From Microglena sp. YARC (lineage: Eukaryota > Chlorophyta > Chlorophyceae > Chlamydomonadales > Chlamydomonadaceae), in NCBI GenBank assembly GCA_022414725.1, contig CM039466.1, positions 38,139,281-38,203,280 of the forward strand: a DNA stretch of 64,000 nt, in the 5' to 3' direction. The position numbers and the translations under genes were made by a program. Positions 1 through 11,867 of this stretch are shown piece by piece (position 1 is the first letter of the stretch; the number at the start of each line of letters is the position of its first letter). The notes below the pieces were generated by a model. The model had not been told where the DNA came from and ran no database searches. It worked only from the letters and a program-made list of their open reading frames with translations.

Positions 1-168
1 NNNNNNNNNNNNNNNNNNNNNNNNNNNNNNNNNNNNNNNNNNNNNNNNNNNNNNNNNNNNNNNNNNNNNNNNNNNNNNNNNNNNNNNNNNNNNNNNNNNN
101 NNNNNNNNNNNNNNNNNNNNNNNNNNNNNNNNNNNNNNNNNNNNNNNNNNNNNNNNNNNNNNNNNNNN
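1..168. other. Assembly gap
   Basis: These positions are all N, so the left edge lies against an unresolved gap. The following few kb are rich in single-base indels relative to sister repeats, as expected near a contig end. Confidence 0.99.
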
Positions 169-602
169 AAAAAGAGATTGAACAAGATAAGAATGGAGCA
201 GACAGCTTATAGGCAAGCATTTTATAGCAGTCCATGACGCTATGTCCTAAGTGGCCGCACATAGTGGGCTGGTTGTAGAAGCTAAGGAGTTTGGGCGATT
301 TAATGTAAGTTACGTAATGTAACGCCGGCTATGCACTCTAATTGTTACAACTGCCGAGACTAAATCTTTAATATTGGGTACGATCCCTTATGTAAACTGC
401 GGGTCGATATCTAACTTTGAGCAATGAATCCGTATTGTAACCACGCAGAGCGACTATAGAATACTACGCTACTAGTATGCAACACTTTGTTTGGTGTACA
501 ACTGCCAGCACTAAAACTCTCTAAGAGGGGGATGATTCCCATTAATACATACCTGCGGCTACCATTAACTCTAAAGCTATTGAGAATGATCCCCTATGTT
601 AA
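169..602. repeat. Degenerate left part of the ~50-bp satellite
   Basis: From about 300 the sequence carries the phrases that define the array at 11868-13490: an ACTGCC-type box, TACTCTA..CTA, GAGTATG and GATCCCTATTGTAA, recurring about every 50 bases but with many indels. Element E6 (603-11867) separates it from the main array, so both sides were probably one satellite before E6 inserted. No gene is visible. Confidence 0.7.
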
Positions 603-897
603 TCTTCAGCTTGGATACACTCGTGAGAGTGGGGCTGTGTGGTGCCAGCAACGCCAAAATAAATGAGGGAAGAGAGAAATAAGTTTAACAAGCACGGAGA
701 CCAATTAAGGGGCACCATGGAGGAAAGGGGGCGGGTAGACGAACTGATCAGGGTACAGGCCCTAGACAGGGGTCCCAGAAGAACGTAGACGAGTCACAGA
801 AGCTGAATAGTACTGCAGGACGATAGTTCTAAGGGAGTACACAAGGAGTCACCAAGACATAAACAAAGCGAGAGGAGCACCGCTATTCATGCTGATA
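603..897 (-). repeat. E6 3' LTR, indel-rich
   Basis: It matches the E6 5' LTR in order: TTGGATA-ACACTC, GGGGCACC, GGAGGAAAGGGGGCGG, GATAGTTCTAAGGGAGTACA and terminal GCTGATA at 891-897. Many one-base insertions and a scrambled first few bases mean the left edge is accurate only to a few bases. Confidence 0.8.
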
Positions 898-1858
898 CTC
901 CACTATTGACGCAGAGTGAACATACAGTATAGTACTCCACCTATGGCACTGGGGGAACATAGAACCATAAAGGGTAGGAAACAAAACATTATTAGGAACG
1001 CGTGAAAAACAGAAACCAGAAAGAAAGCTTGTCTAAAATAAAAGGATTGAGAAAGGATGAACCAAAAATCCACTGTAAGCACTCCGAAAATGTAGCAGCA
1101 AAAAACTTGGGTCATACCGAGCTAGCTGAGACCAAAATGGAAATTTAAACATCCATGGTAAGCGAAACTTATATTCATCCAGATGATAGGCACCAAAACC
1201 AGAAAAAGCACAGGGGAGCCAAACAGAAATCAATCCTATACCAAAGAAGGGAAACACGGTGACTGAAAGAACCGAGAACTTAAACCTAAGGAGAAGACTG
1301 AAAAAATCGTATATCAAAAGTGGGGAAACAACGGTATAGAAACCGATCCGGAATAGGAACCTAGAAACGCCAATCAATGATAACCAAAGAGACGGATTGA
1401 AATATCGTTGTGAGCGCCCGCACTACGAGAGAATCAAAGCTCTAAAGGACGCAGGCAAGAGGACACTAAGACTACGATGGAAAAAAAAGTCGATGGAAAA
1501 ATCCACTACCTTAAAAACTATTCTTAGCATAGAATTTCATGACTAGGTTTGGATGAAAAAACAGGGATGATGAACTGGTTTCTCACTCAAAGATGGAAGT
1601 AAGAAGACAATGTATGAAAGTTTAATTATCATTAAATCCAGCTACAGCACTAACGAAAAACAGTCTAAGAGGTGGTATCGCACCTGCAAAGAAACTCGTG
1701 CACTCAAGACAAACCAAGCGCCTAACTAAGCAAACCAAACCTGCAGCCAACTGAAAAAATCGAAAGGATGCGAAGTTAAAATGTTTCAAGAAACTTGTAA
1801 CCAACAAAGAAAACCCCCACAGTTCAATGAACAATAGTAAGGGTAGATGTGTACAACC
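898..1858 (-). other. E6 3' non-coding internal region, part 1
   Basis: This region starts with the subterminal CCTATG-G-CAC phrases seen inside every 3' LTR of this family, then runs into A-rich sequence without long frames. It is collinear with 41616-42511 in E4. The E4 copy reads through the point where E1 interrupts E6, so it is the empty site. No coding function is seen; the short open frames are shadows. Confidence 0.7.
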
Positions 1859-2195
1859 TATCAGCTTGAAATCACTCCGGTAGAGTGGACAGTAGATTAA
1901 AAAGCGCGTAACAGACGCACCAATCTATACCACGGAGACAAGGATAACGTTACAGACACAGGCGACCCATAAAGGGGCACCCTGTGGTGAAAGGAGGCGG
2001 TAAAGACAGGAACCTAACAGGGTACAGATCAGACCGGAGACGTAAGGTGACAGGAGCTGCCCACTGAGTCATCTCAAAATGACTCAGTCCCACGGGAAGC
2101 TGGCTCAGGAGAGGCCGATATTCTAAGGGAGTACATAAGTAGTCACCAAAGTCATAAAACGCGTGGAGAGAGCAAAACCGCTATACATGCTGATA
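1859..2195 (-). repeat. E1 3' LTR
   Basis: 337 bp against 325 bp for the partner at 8492-8816. The excess is almost all isolated one-base insertions (for example an extra C in the GCACC and TACACGG phrases), suggesting sequencing error more than age. The internal flank reads CTCCAACT, a variant of the CTCCACCT (polypurine tract on minus) found in E2. Confidence 0.92.
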
Positions 2196-2582
2196 CTCCA
2201 ACTATGACACAGGTGACATACAATAGTACTACTCCACCTATGGCACTGGTGACATAGGAATATATTAAAAATTAAAAAAAAAAATCAAAGAACTCCGAAA
2301 AAAAATCGAGAGAAACTTCAAATGAAACCCGAAGGGTGTAAGGGAAGGTATGAAGCAAGGCAAAGACCACAAAATTTGCCAAGTGATATAAGAGGACAAC
2401 TAAATATCAAGTCGGGTAACAACGGTATATAGAAAACCCGATGGGGAATAGGAAACCTAATGCCAATCAATGATAACTTAAAGAACTCTAAATGTAACCA
2501 AAGAACCCTAAAATGTAACCAAAAATTTCCAGAATACATGTAACCAAAATTCTAGAATACATGTAACAAAAAAAAAAATGGT

Positions 2583-5500
2583 TTAAGGAGAAGCAGTTCA
2601 TTCCAAACATGCGAATGAAAACGCCAGACACCATAGGATCAAGGGGCTTTGGTGAAGGGGTCAGCACAGTTGTCCTTTAGTGTTAACATAGGCAAAACAT
2701 CACCTGGCCATCCTCCACCAGCTCCTGGAAATATAGTGATGGATGACATCAATGTGCTTGTTTGCGAGGGAGCAGCTGACAGTCATTGGCCCAGCTCAAA
2801 GGGACCCAAGTTGTCACCCTGAATGGTGACCAGGTCACAAAGGGGCAGCCCTAAGATCAATTCTCAACTTTTTTCAACATTGCACCTCCCTCGCAGTCTG
2901 AGACAGGGCCTGATACTCAGCTCTCACTGGAGCTAACAGCAACAGTGGGTTGCCTTTTGCTCATACCAGTTCACAAGGCAGCCTCCAGCAAGCACAGCAT
3001 AAGCCAGTCTGAGATCTCCTGTCAGAACCCATCATCAGCAAAGGATGAGTCACTAAAGACAGTAAAGAGAAACAGGGCTGTGAGTGTAAGTGAGCCCAGA
3101 TGGGAATGTTCTCTCAATACAAAAGCAAGCGCTTGGCTGCAGCCCACAGGGGGCAGTGGGTTTGAGCAGAAAACCTGGACAGGTAGCTACAGCAAAAGAA
3201 ATATCAGGCCTTGTGCAGGTAGCCAGGTACAGCAAAGCCCCCCAAAGAGAGAGGTACTGGCTATTAGAGGCCAGAGGTTCTCCAGGAGGATCAGTGACAG
3301 TGCACTGGACATGGAACTGAAAACTTGGGCTTGTAGCAGCAGTGAGACCAAACTGCTCCACCAGCTCAAACAATGTAGGAGTGCTGGGAGAGGTCGATCT
3401 TAACACACCTGCCGTCAGAATCAAGTGTACAAGTCATGTCCAATGAAAGGAACTGGACAGGTACACCCATTCCTTGACTTCCCACCCAGCTGCTTCCATA
3501 GCCTTGATCAGCAAGGCATACCTATGCAGCTCACTAAAAGCACAGATAAAAGTCATCCACATAGGTCAGGACATAGCTCCACCCACCAGTAGAATCCCTC
3601 CTGAAATACAGAGCAGGTTCAGCCTTTGCACATGGGTAAAACCGTGGGCAACCAAAACTGCTTTACATCTTTGCTCCAAGCCCTTGGGTGCCTGCTTCAA
3701 ACCATAAAGAGATTTAATTAGCTTGCACACAAGGGGAACATTGTCAGGACAAGTTCATGAAAGCCTCAGGCTGGTAACAGAACAGGTCCAGACCAGGTTC
3801 CAGCTTGGCATTCAAGAATGCAGTCTTGATGTCCAGCTGCCTCACAAACATTTTTTCTATGAGTGATGGCAGCAAGGAGCACACGAAGACTGCTTTAGAG
3901 GAGACGGGGGCATATACATCATGGTAGTCCAGCCCAGGACGTTGCAGAAAACCACGAACTACAAACGAGCTTTAAAACGCAAAGAACCATCAGCCCCATT
4001 TTCTTGACAAATAACCATCTGCCAGATAAATCCTCTGCCTAGGAGGCTGTGGAGTGAGGCCAAGTGCCATGAGCATGGAGGGAGGCCATCTCATCCTTCA
4101 TAGCCTGCAGCCAGAGATCTCTGTCAGGGTTTGGTAGGTAACATTGCAGCTTTATAAGAGAGTTCAGTTCAGAGGTAGAAATAAAAGCCCCCACGTACAA
4201 GCAGTGTACTTGTACATGGGCAGCGGGGATATCAGCAGTATCAGCAGTAACCGGTAATAAAGCCCCAGCGCAGCACTCATGCGTGGTTGAACAAGGCCGG
4301 CCTCCTTTGCCTCTAAATCGTCGAAGCCTGGGTAACACTGGAACACCCCAGCCATACGCAGTATCTGACCCGGACCAGTGTTCGAGGTCATCACTCACAA
4401 TCATCTGTGACGGCCACATCGTCGCAATGCCTGGTCCGGTATAAACCACCAGGTATAGCAGGGGGTGAAGTGATCAACAACTCCCGCGAGCTATCCGAAT
4501 AGGTGGGACGGGGGGGTGGCGACTAGTGGGCAGTGGACCTGTACTAGGTTCCACTATGACCCGAGGCTGTCCTAATCCTACGACTTCACCGACGAAACGT
4601 GGCGCAGAGGAAGGCCCGGCGACCCCTGAGATTCGAATAAATTAGAGCTGAAGGAACATCAGACTCCCCCTGGCAATGCCGCCGCACGCGATACAGCACC
4701 ATCATTACCTGGCCTGGGACGCATGTCATCCCATGACAGTAAAGCGGTCAACAATCGGGGTTGGTAAAGGGCCAGGACATTGTCAGTAGTATCAAGCCTT
4801 TACCGATGATAGCGACAGGGGTGCGAGAAAAATACTGAGATCCATCATAGGGAAAGAGCCCAGGGATACAGTTATAGCTAAACTGTTCATAGAAGAGCAC
4901 ATCACGACTCTCTACCAACCTGGGCGCAACTTCGAACCCAAACAAAATAACCCTTACTCACCAGAGAATACCACAACCAGTCTACCAGATAACGCCTTTC
5001 GTCAAGCTTATTGCGCTTCTTCCCATTCACTAAGGTAACATAGCATGGGCACCCGAACACGCGCAATAACGATACAATCAGGTAGAACCCCAAAGAACAA
5101 CTCATAAGGAGTCTTGTCACCCTGATTAGGCAGCCGGTTGCGTAGGTAACACGCGGCGAGGAAGGCATAGGGCCAGAAGGACTTAGTGAGCTTAGACTCC
5201 AAGTGAATGCTCCTAGCTACGTTCTGAAGGACCCATTGTACCGTTCCATCAGTCGCATTCTGCTGAGCAGTGTAAGCCATGGACAATTCATGCACAGCAC
5301 CAACCGATTCTAACCAATCCTCGAAACCACTTCACTATAAATTCCTTAGCCCTGTCAGACCTAAGACACTTGAAAACAAATCCATGCAGCTGAGTCATCC
5401 ATCTGAGGATGGTAGTTTGAACTGCTAAGGGAGCTTCATCCCTGGTTCTCAAGCACAAGACCTCAGCATAGCCAGAGTATTGGTCAGTGAGACACAGAAC

Positions 5501-6299
5501 ATAAAACTCCCCACGCAAGCCCCTAATATTAAATGGCCCCATGATGTCCAAGTGAAGGCGTTGTAATGGGCACGGATCTAGTTTTGCTTTCTTTAGGAAA
5601 AAGGGATACGTTTTCCCTTTGCCTCCTGACAAGAGCATCACATGGGATCTTAGACAGTCTTTGCACCTGTTGGAGAGTGAGGGTAAGTTCTGAACCAAAC
5701 CCTTCCTTACAAGGTTGTGCATGGCATCATAGCCCAGGGTGACCCAGCCGCTATGCCACAACCATTCAGGAGTGGTAGGGATCACAACTCCACCATCCTC
5801 ATCAACATCAAGAGCAAAAGCTGGATAATTTTTCAGCACCATACAAACGGCCACGAGGGGTGTGACAAGGCCTACATGCAACTTGTACACACATCACTGG
5901 AGGCAGGGAAAGACCACAGAAAAGAAGAGCCCTGTGTGGCAGTACAACTAAGACTATCAAAAGAAATCTTGCAGTTGTGAGCATGGGCAACAGCATTTAC
6001 TGACATGAGGTTCACCGGACAGTGTGGGATGTAGAGAACATTGGTTTAAAGTGATTGGTGTTGGTAACCAATCACTACATAACACAATAGAACCCTGACC
6101 CACAGACCGTGAACCACACCATCACCAAATTTAAACTGCTGGCCCAGTCTCAGAAGCATGAAAACACAGTGAACAAAGACATATCACCTGTGATTGACAT
6201 CCCAGCTCCAGAATCAACATGCCAGACACCCTCAGACAGGCTCGGGCTGCAGACATTTGAAAATTTCGCAGTGCAAGAGAAAAGGACAGAGCGTACCTC
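2583..6299 (-). pseudogene. pol: E1 pol remnant (protease, integrase, RT, RNase H)
   Basis: Minus-strand pol of the E1/E2/E3 family, broken by many indels. Reading 5' to 3': the frame opens right after the UAG at 6300-6302 and holds the aspartic protease site WHVDSGAG. Next come the integrase zinc-binding region and core (about 5890-5290, with LHLDIMGP and LRSDRAKEF), the linker and start of RT (about 4450-4040, with DRDLWLQAMKDEMASLHAHG), then RT and RNase H scraps down to about 2583. Homologous stretches exist in E2 and E3, so identity is secure although no frame exceeds about 200 residues. Confidence 0.85.
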
Positions 6300-8454
6300 C
6301 TATTTCTTGTCCAAAGCATACCCATCAATCTGAGCCTGCAAGGAGGCAGCTGCCGCGGGAGTAAGCACACCTGGAAGGGCCAAGGCCATGGGCACCGGAT
6401 TGGTAACCGGTGCACCAGGCTTGGTCTTACGCAGGTGCGGATGCTTCGTGAAACAGCGATCCTCCGAGTGGGTCGTCTTGCTGAGGCATGGGCCCCAAGT
6501 GCAATCCAGACGTCGCTTGTTGGAACCAGAACCCTGAGAACCAGATCCCTGCCCACGCTGAAAACGCAGCATTGGCAGGAACCTGGGGAGCGCGTCCCGG
6601 GACCAACCAGGATGCCTGGAGTCGGACCTGGGAGAGCAATGTTCAAAATGTCGAGAGACCGATATGCCTCCAGACAAGACCAGTAATCTACAGTCTGTCT
6701 GTTAGCCAACATCATACCGTACTGGATCCGCAGCGATTCAAATCGGATCAAAACGGATCCCATTCACAATGGTTTCCATGGCGTGGCGCTGAGTGACAGG
6801 ATGTCCAGCACTGCGGGAGGTCAGTGCACAGACTGCGAACCATGCGAAAGAAATCATCGACACGGTCAGAAGGGCCCATGTGCGCATTATGAAGTTCGAT
6901 ACGCATGAGAGGGACTCTAGAGGCAAGGGCATCAGGCTGCGTCTTCCGGATATCCAAAAGGATATCCGAGGGGTGGCAAAGTCCTGGTATACCTTGACCA
7001 TATTGTCCTCCATGTTCGCGAGCATCATAGTTAAAACACATGAACTCCTGACGTTCGAGAGGCAGTGCACTGAACCCCAACAGTGCAGGATCAAACCGAG
7101 ACTCACCATGAATGAGGGTATTAGACCCAGCTCCAATCGCAGAAGGGACAGGAGCCAAGGACCTACGAATGTCCATGAAATACTCCGCAGCAAGACCAGC
7201 GTCAAGAGCGCGCTGGTCGTCTATGTTCCTAATCACAGGAATGGACCTCGCAACACTCATAAGCAGCTCGAAATCTGGGCTAACAGGACACAGAGGGACA
7301 GGCACTCGCACAAACTGATAACCAAGCTTCTCGTGATCACTACGCCTCGTAACCACCAAAGGAAACACCATGATCTGGGGGATACAGAATCCCAGAAGTG
7401 ACTGGACCAAGAAAAGAACGACACCTGGTACCAAGCTCAGAGAAAGCCATCACTCGGCGATGCCTCAGCTTCACACTAACATTTGCCATTGTAGCCTGCA
7501 TATCCATCCGACCGTACAAAGAGCGGTTCAAGACTCACCATCCCGTCGATCCTGGTTGATCAGGCGGTAGTCCCGCAAGTTCAAAGTCGGAGGAGATCCA
7601 CCAGTGAGCAGATGCTCCCAAGATTCGCATGACCGCGTATATAGCATAGGAGGAGGGCCAGGGGCAGGAGGTAGCTCCACCGGCGGAGGCGGAGGGGTTC
7701 CAGGGAGGCACCAGCAGCAGAGGTGCGTGCAGAGGAAACAGCAGCCTCGCGAGAGCGAGTGTGGTAGCCAGGGAGGCCACGCTCCATGGGGGCAGATGCA
7801 GAGGAAAAAGAAGCAAAGCCCTTCAAGAAAGTGGGCTTAGCCACCTCCGGGTAAGCCGGGGGAACAGGCTCAAAGGGAGGCGCCGACGAAGGCTGAGGCT
7901 GATACACAGGCGAAAGCTCTCGATTAGGCATCTGCTGATCAGCAGGCTCATACACCGGCGAAACAGCGGAAGTCTCAAAGACAACGAGTGGCAGCAGCAG
8001 ATGGAGTCACGCCACCGAAGTCAGCACTCGTAGCACTCTTCAAGTCCTCCTCATCATCAGTAGTAGTAGAGTAGTCTTCATCATAATTGAAAGGGACGAG
8101 AGGAGGCTGCGGGTCTGATGCACAACGGATGATCTGTGTCTGTACACAACACAGCTTCATCAGGACATCCTCAACATCAGAGGAAAGGCGTCGAACATTG
8201 AAGAGAAGGAACCGTAAAGTTGGGAGGATTGATCGGGGGGGGTTACTTCCTTGATGGCGGAAGGACCCTCCTCTCCGGCAGCAGAGGCCGCTGGCGCGCA
8301 GTCGTCTAGCCAATCTAGAGGAACCTTCACCCCCGTTGGGAGGATTCGGTCGCATCCATTGCTCACAATGACACTGCGGATCCACGAGCCATGAAACACC
8401 ATTAAGTTTGGTAAGTTTCACAAAGCCGGCAGGAGGCCCTCGCGGAAGTTGCAT
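6300..8454 (-). pseudogene. gag: E1 gag remnant
   Basis: The start is ATG at 8454-8452 (MQLPRGPP...), 37 bases inside the 5' LTR; the same start occurs in E2, E3 and E5. The frame breaks several times. The C-terminal part carries the CTWGPC...THSEDRCF cluster, a plausible zinc-knuckle variant. It ends with Lys-Lys-UAG at 6302-6300, the same stop context as E2 and E3. The middle part (about 7530-6700) matches the capsid-like segment of E3. Confidence 0.82.
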
Positions 8455-8491
8455 TATCAAAGCAGTGGTAGTGATGAGGAGCCCAATAACC

Positions 8492-8816
8492 TATCAGCTT
8501 GAAATCACTCCGGTAGAGTGGGACAGTAGATTAAAGCAGCGGAACAGACGCACCAATCTATACACGGAGACAAGGATAACGTTACAGACACAGGAGACCC
8601 ATAAAGGGGCACCTGTGGTGAAAGGAGGCGGTAGACAGGAACCTAACAGGGTACAGATCAGACCGGAGACGTAGGTGACAGGAAGCTGCCACTGAGTCAT
8701 CTCAAGATGACTCAGTCCCACGGGAAGCTGGCTCAGGAGAGCCGATAGTTCTAAGGGAGTACATAAGTAGTCACCAAGTCATAAAACGCGTGAGAGCACC
8801 GCTATACATGCTGATA
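8492..8816 (-). repeat. E1 5' LTR
   Basis: 325 bp, tips TATCAGC (8492) and GCTGATA (8810-8816), followed by TSD CAACC (8817-8821). The inner flank on the minus strand begins GGTTATTGGGCTC, the putative primer-binding site. Confidence 0.93.
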
Positions 8817-8821
8817 CAACC

Positions 8822-9358
8822 ATAGTACATAAAACCTATTGTCCACCTGAAAAATAGTAAACGCATAAAAGGACTTCAAAGAATTTACTGCAAAGGATGG
8901 ACTGAAAGGGCGCTTGAAATACACTCGGAAAACAAGAAAGAGGTGAGCGGCGGTACATCTGCAAGTACAACTGCAAGATTACCCAGCCCACCAATTCACA
9001 GTAAAATCCGAAAGGAAACAACTACTACACTCCACAAAAAGTTCCAATCACATGAGGGGCTGGTGATCTAAAAACAGTGTGGAGTAAAAAGAAATAGCTA
9101 ATCTATGATGAGCTCCACCGAACGAACCATCTGCCTATGGAACTAAGAGTCAGAAACCATCAAGACGCTATAACGGTGGTCTGAATTAAGTACCACCTTC
9201 CACCAAAACCAAGAAAGACAGCTGAAAGGAAGCTGCCTAAACAAAGCGTCGTAACGCTCCACCAATCTAGACTACCCTATAAGTCAGTCTAGGAGGTGCT
9301 GAGGAATAGGCACTCACACATAGGGCCATGTTAACCTACGTATGAGAACCAGCAGCAC
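8822..9358 (-). other. E6 non-coding internal region, part 2
   Basis: Continues the block cut by E1. It is collinear with 42512-42776 plus 54571-54829 of E4, and it preserves the empty site for the CCCGAATG element (copy 2) near 9068-9078. No frame longer than 61 codons; no product recognised. Confidence 0.7.
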
Positions 9359-10330
9359 CTAAAACAATGAATCCTGGGTTGACTGTAACACCCCAGCCAT
9401 ACGCAGTATCAAGCTAGACCAGTGTTCAAGATCATCACTTACCCATTCGGCAACGGCTACATCATCACATGGGCTTGACCCGAGTAATCCACCAGGGACG
9501 ACAGGAGGCGTCGGAATTATCGACACCCGCGAGCCATCCGAGGTGGTCGGAGGTTGGCGACTATTAGTCAATGGACCTGATCCAGGTACCACTATGATCG
9601 AAGGCTGTCTAAATCCTAAAGCTTCACCGCTAAAACGTGGCACAGAGGAGGGCCTGGCGACCCCCTGAGATCCGGCTAAGATTATAATTGGATATCCAAC
9701 TCCCACCCGCCCTAAAACTTCACACACAATACAGCAAGATCAGGCCCTGGTCTAGAATGCAACAATGATACATCCCAGCCAGGCCAGCCAACAACAATTG
9801 GGGTTGTTAAAGGGCGTAGGGAATTACCGGTAACACATAACATATCACCGTTTGATGACAGGAGGGATGCAAGCGGGCACGGGGACCCATACTAATGGGA
9901 GAACCCAGAAAGACAGTTTAGAACTGAACTGGAGATAGAGAGTACATCACTACTCACTACTAACTGGCGCAACATTGGAAACCCAAATATAATAACCTTA
10001 CTCACCAGGGAATACCAACCAGTCTACCAAATAATGCCTTTCTAACTAGCTTGTTGCGTGACTGCCCAATACTAAGATTACATAGCAAGGGCAACCAAAC
10101 AAACGCAACAACGACACATCAGGTGCAACCCCACAGAAAAGCTCCGAAGGAGTCTTGTCTCCCTAGATGAACACGCGATTGCGAAGATAACACACTAGCA
10201 CCATGCTGAGCAGTGTCATCATCAACAACTCATGCATGCCCCAACTAATCGAGATCAACCATGCCTCTATACCACTTAACTAAAAATTCCTAAGCCCTAT
10301 CAGAACTCAAACACTTGAAGCCAAACTCAC
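9359..10330 (-). pseudogene. pol: E6 integrase and linker remnant
   Basis: Minus strand. The stretch at 9727-9359 keeps linker signatures of this family (SQGVARPSS, SRQPPTTSDGSR, DDVAVAEWVSDDLEHWS). Upstream to about 10330 are decayed integrase phrases, including a relic of FKCLSSDRA. It matches E5 (63230-64000) almost base for base and E4 at 54830-55864. The sequence CCTATCAGAACTC at about 10297-10309 is the empty site for the DNA transposon that interrupts E4. Non-functional. Confidence 0.75.
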
Positions 10331-11189
10331 GTAGCGAAGGCATACACCTAAGGGGGGAACCAGGGGCACGGGAAGACAAAGTAGTAACCTCTGACGAACC
10401 ACGGAACGCACCCAGGGGTCACAAGGAGCCTAAGAGAGAAAAATATCCAATATCCAAAATATCCAAATATCCAAGATATCATGCCAAAGATCCTCCACGG
10501 CCGCTGGACTAGGGCCAGGACGGCGTCCACTGCGGCCTGTAGCATGGGCGAAGTCCGGCGCTGCGAGACCTGGGATCACAGAAGGTGGGGAAGCGTTAGG
10601 TCGAAGTCGAGATTTGAGGTATGGGAAAAAGGAGACGAGAATGACAGCAAGTCCTGGTGCAGAAAATCGCACCAATGGCAGAAAATCGCAAATCGCAAGG
10701 GCAGAATTCGAACATTTATCGCTAGGATGCGAAGAGCAGAGCCGAGGCATGGAAAGGTCCTAATATCCCGCCGTCGATGATCAGTCAATCTCAAGTCCCC
10801 CCCTCTATCGCTCGACTCACCCGGTTGGGGGGTAGAGGGAGCAGCACCCGTAGTGGTGCTGACCATACCCCCCTGCCTCCTACCACCTCCAGAATCTCCA
10901 GGTCCAGACGCGTAGGTCGTCCTCCTCTGGCGAACCCTACGGCAGTGCCGGCGATCCGCCAGTTTGATCGAAAAATTTCTCCAGAAGGTAGCACAGAGCC
11001 ACTAGAGCGCAAGCTCATGCCAGGAGCCGACCGTCGGCTGGGCAGAGCAAAGGGGGCAAAGACGACGTAGACATCAGCAGGGAGCTTGGTCGGCTTGGCA
11101 ACCTCCGGTATGCAGGCAGAGCCTCAAACACCGGAGAAAGGTTAGCGACGTCAAGGACGCGAGCAGACGAAGACGGGGTATCTCCACCG
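10331..11189 (-). other. E6 internal block between gag start and integrase relic
   Basis: No protein domain is recognised. It is near-identical, inverted, to 62390-63230 in E5, and its 10331-10635 part also matches E4 at 61391-61716. The conservation between copies with no coding potential is what suggests recent copying of a non-coding template. Confidence 0.65.
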
Positions 11190-11532
11190 ATGTCCAGGCT
11201 AGTCGCCGACTTGAGTCTGCACGTCACAGTCATCTACGACAGACGGGAGGAGGCGACAGACGGCAGGGGAGGAAAAAAGGAAGAGAAGATGGAAGGAAGA
11301 GGAATAACCGGGGGGGGTTACTTCCACGATGGCGGAAGGACTCTCATGACCGCTAGCAGAGGCAGCTGGTGCACAAAACGTCTAGCCAATCATCAAGAGG
11401 AGCCGTTCCTCCGTTGGAAGGATTGGTCGCAGCCATCGCTGAGAATGATACTGCGCATCCCGCGCGTCCAGGAAAGACCATCCATGTCATGGAGTTTCTC
11501 AAAATGGCGGGAGGTCCTCGCGGAAGTTGCAT
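11190..11532 (-). pseudogene. gag: E6 gag N-terminal remnant
   Basis: The minus-strand ATG at 11532-11530 begins the same MQLPRGPP N-terminus as the autonomous copies, followed by a decayed frame corresponding to 62052-62375 in E5. Frame breaks occur within about 110 codons, so no Gag protein is expected. Confidence 0.7.
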
Positions 11533-11569
11533 CGCAAAGCAGTGGTAGTAAATAAAGGGCCGTATAACC

Positions 11570-11867
11570 TATCAGCTTGGATAACACTCCGGAGAGTGGA
11601 CTTTGTGTGTGCAGCACGCCAATCTATAAATGCGGAGACGAGAATAAGTTACAAGCACAGGAGACCCATTAAGGGGCACCAGTGGAGGAAAGGGGGCGGT
11701 AGCCTGGAACCTGATCAGGGTACAGGCTAGACAGCGCGTGTCAGAAGAACCGATGACGCAGTCAACAGGAAGCTGACATAGTACTGTCAGGACCGATAGT
11801 TCTAAGGGAGTACACAAGGAGTCACCAAGACATAAAACAAGCGAGAGCACCGCTATTCATGCTGATA
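11570..11867 (-). repeat. E6 5' LTR
   Basis: 298 bp with TATCAGC/GCTGATA tips. It is essentially the inverse of the E5 LTR at 61717-62014, and about 30-50 bp shorter than the LTRs of E1-E4, lacking part of the tract around GACACAGTCTACGGGAAGC. Confidence 0.9.

Larger units (their letters stand above)
1859..8816 (-). mobile_element. E1: full-length Ty1/copia retrotransposon, TSD CAACC
   Basis: LTRs at 8492-8816 (5') and 1859-2195 (3') have TATCAGC/GCTGATA tips. The 5 bases before 1859 and the 5 bases after 8816 are both CAACC. The uninterrupted target is present in E4 at about 42501-42515. The order on the minus strand is LTR, gag, UAG, protease, integrase, RT, RNase H, LTR, which is Ty1/copia order. 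All frames are broken by indels, many probably sequencing noise near the contig end, so present activity cannot be judged. Confidence 0.93.
603..11867 (-). mobile_element. E6: non-autonomous Ty1/copia derivative interrupted by E1
   Basis: E6 is a minus-strand LTR element with 5' LTR 11570-11867 and 3' LTR 603-897. It was inserted in satellite DNA and later split by E1 at 1859-8816. Inside are a degraded gag start, a non-coding block, scraps of integrase and the integrase-RT linker. RT and RNase H are absent: where they should follow the linker there is unrelated non-coding sequence (about 8822-9358 plus 898-1858). From 9554 to 11867 it is almost identical, inverted, to E5 at 61717-64000. A TSD cannot be read because the left LTR tip is degraded. 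Called a LARD-like derivative by inference. Confidence 0.75.

Noticed and set aside
2945..3403. 152-codon plus-strand frame
   Set aside because: Antisense shadow of the decayed RNase H of E1, which is on the minus strand.
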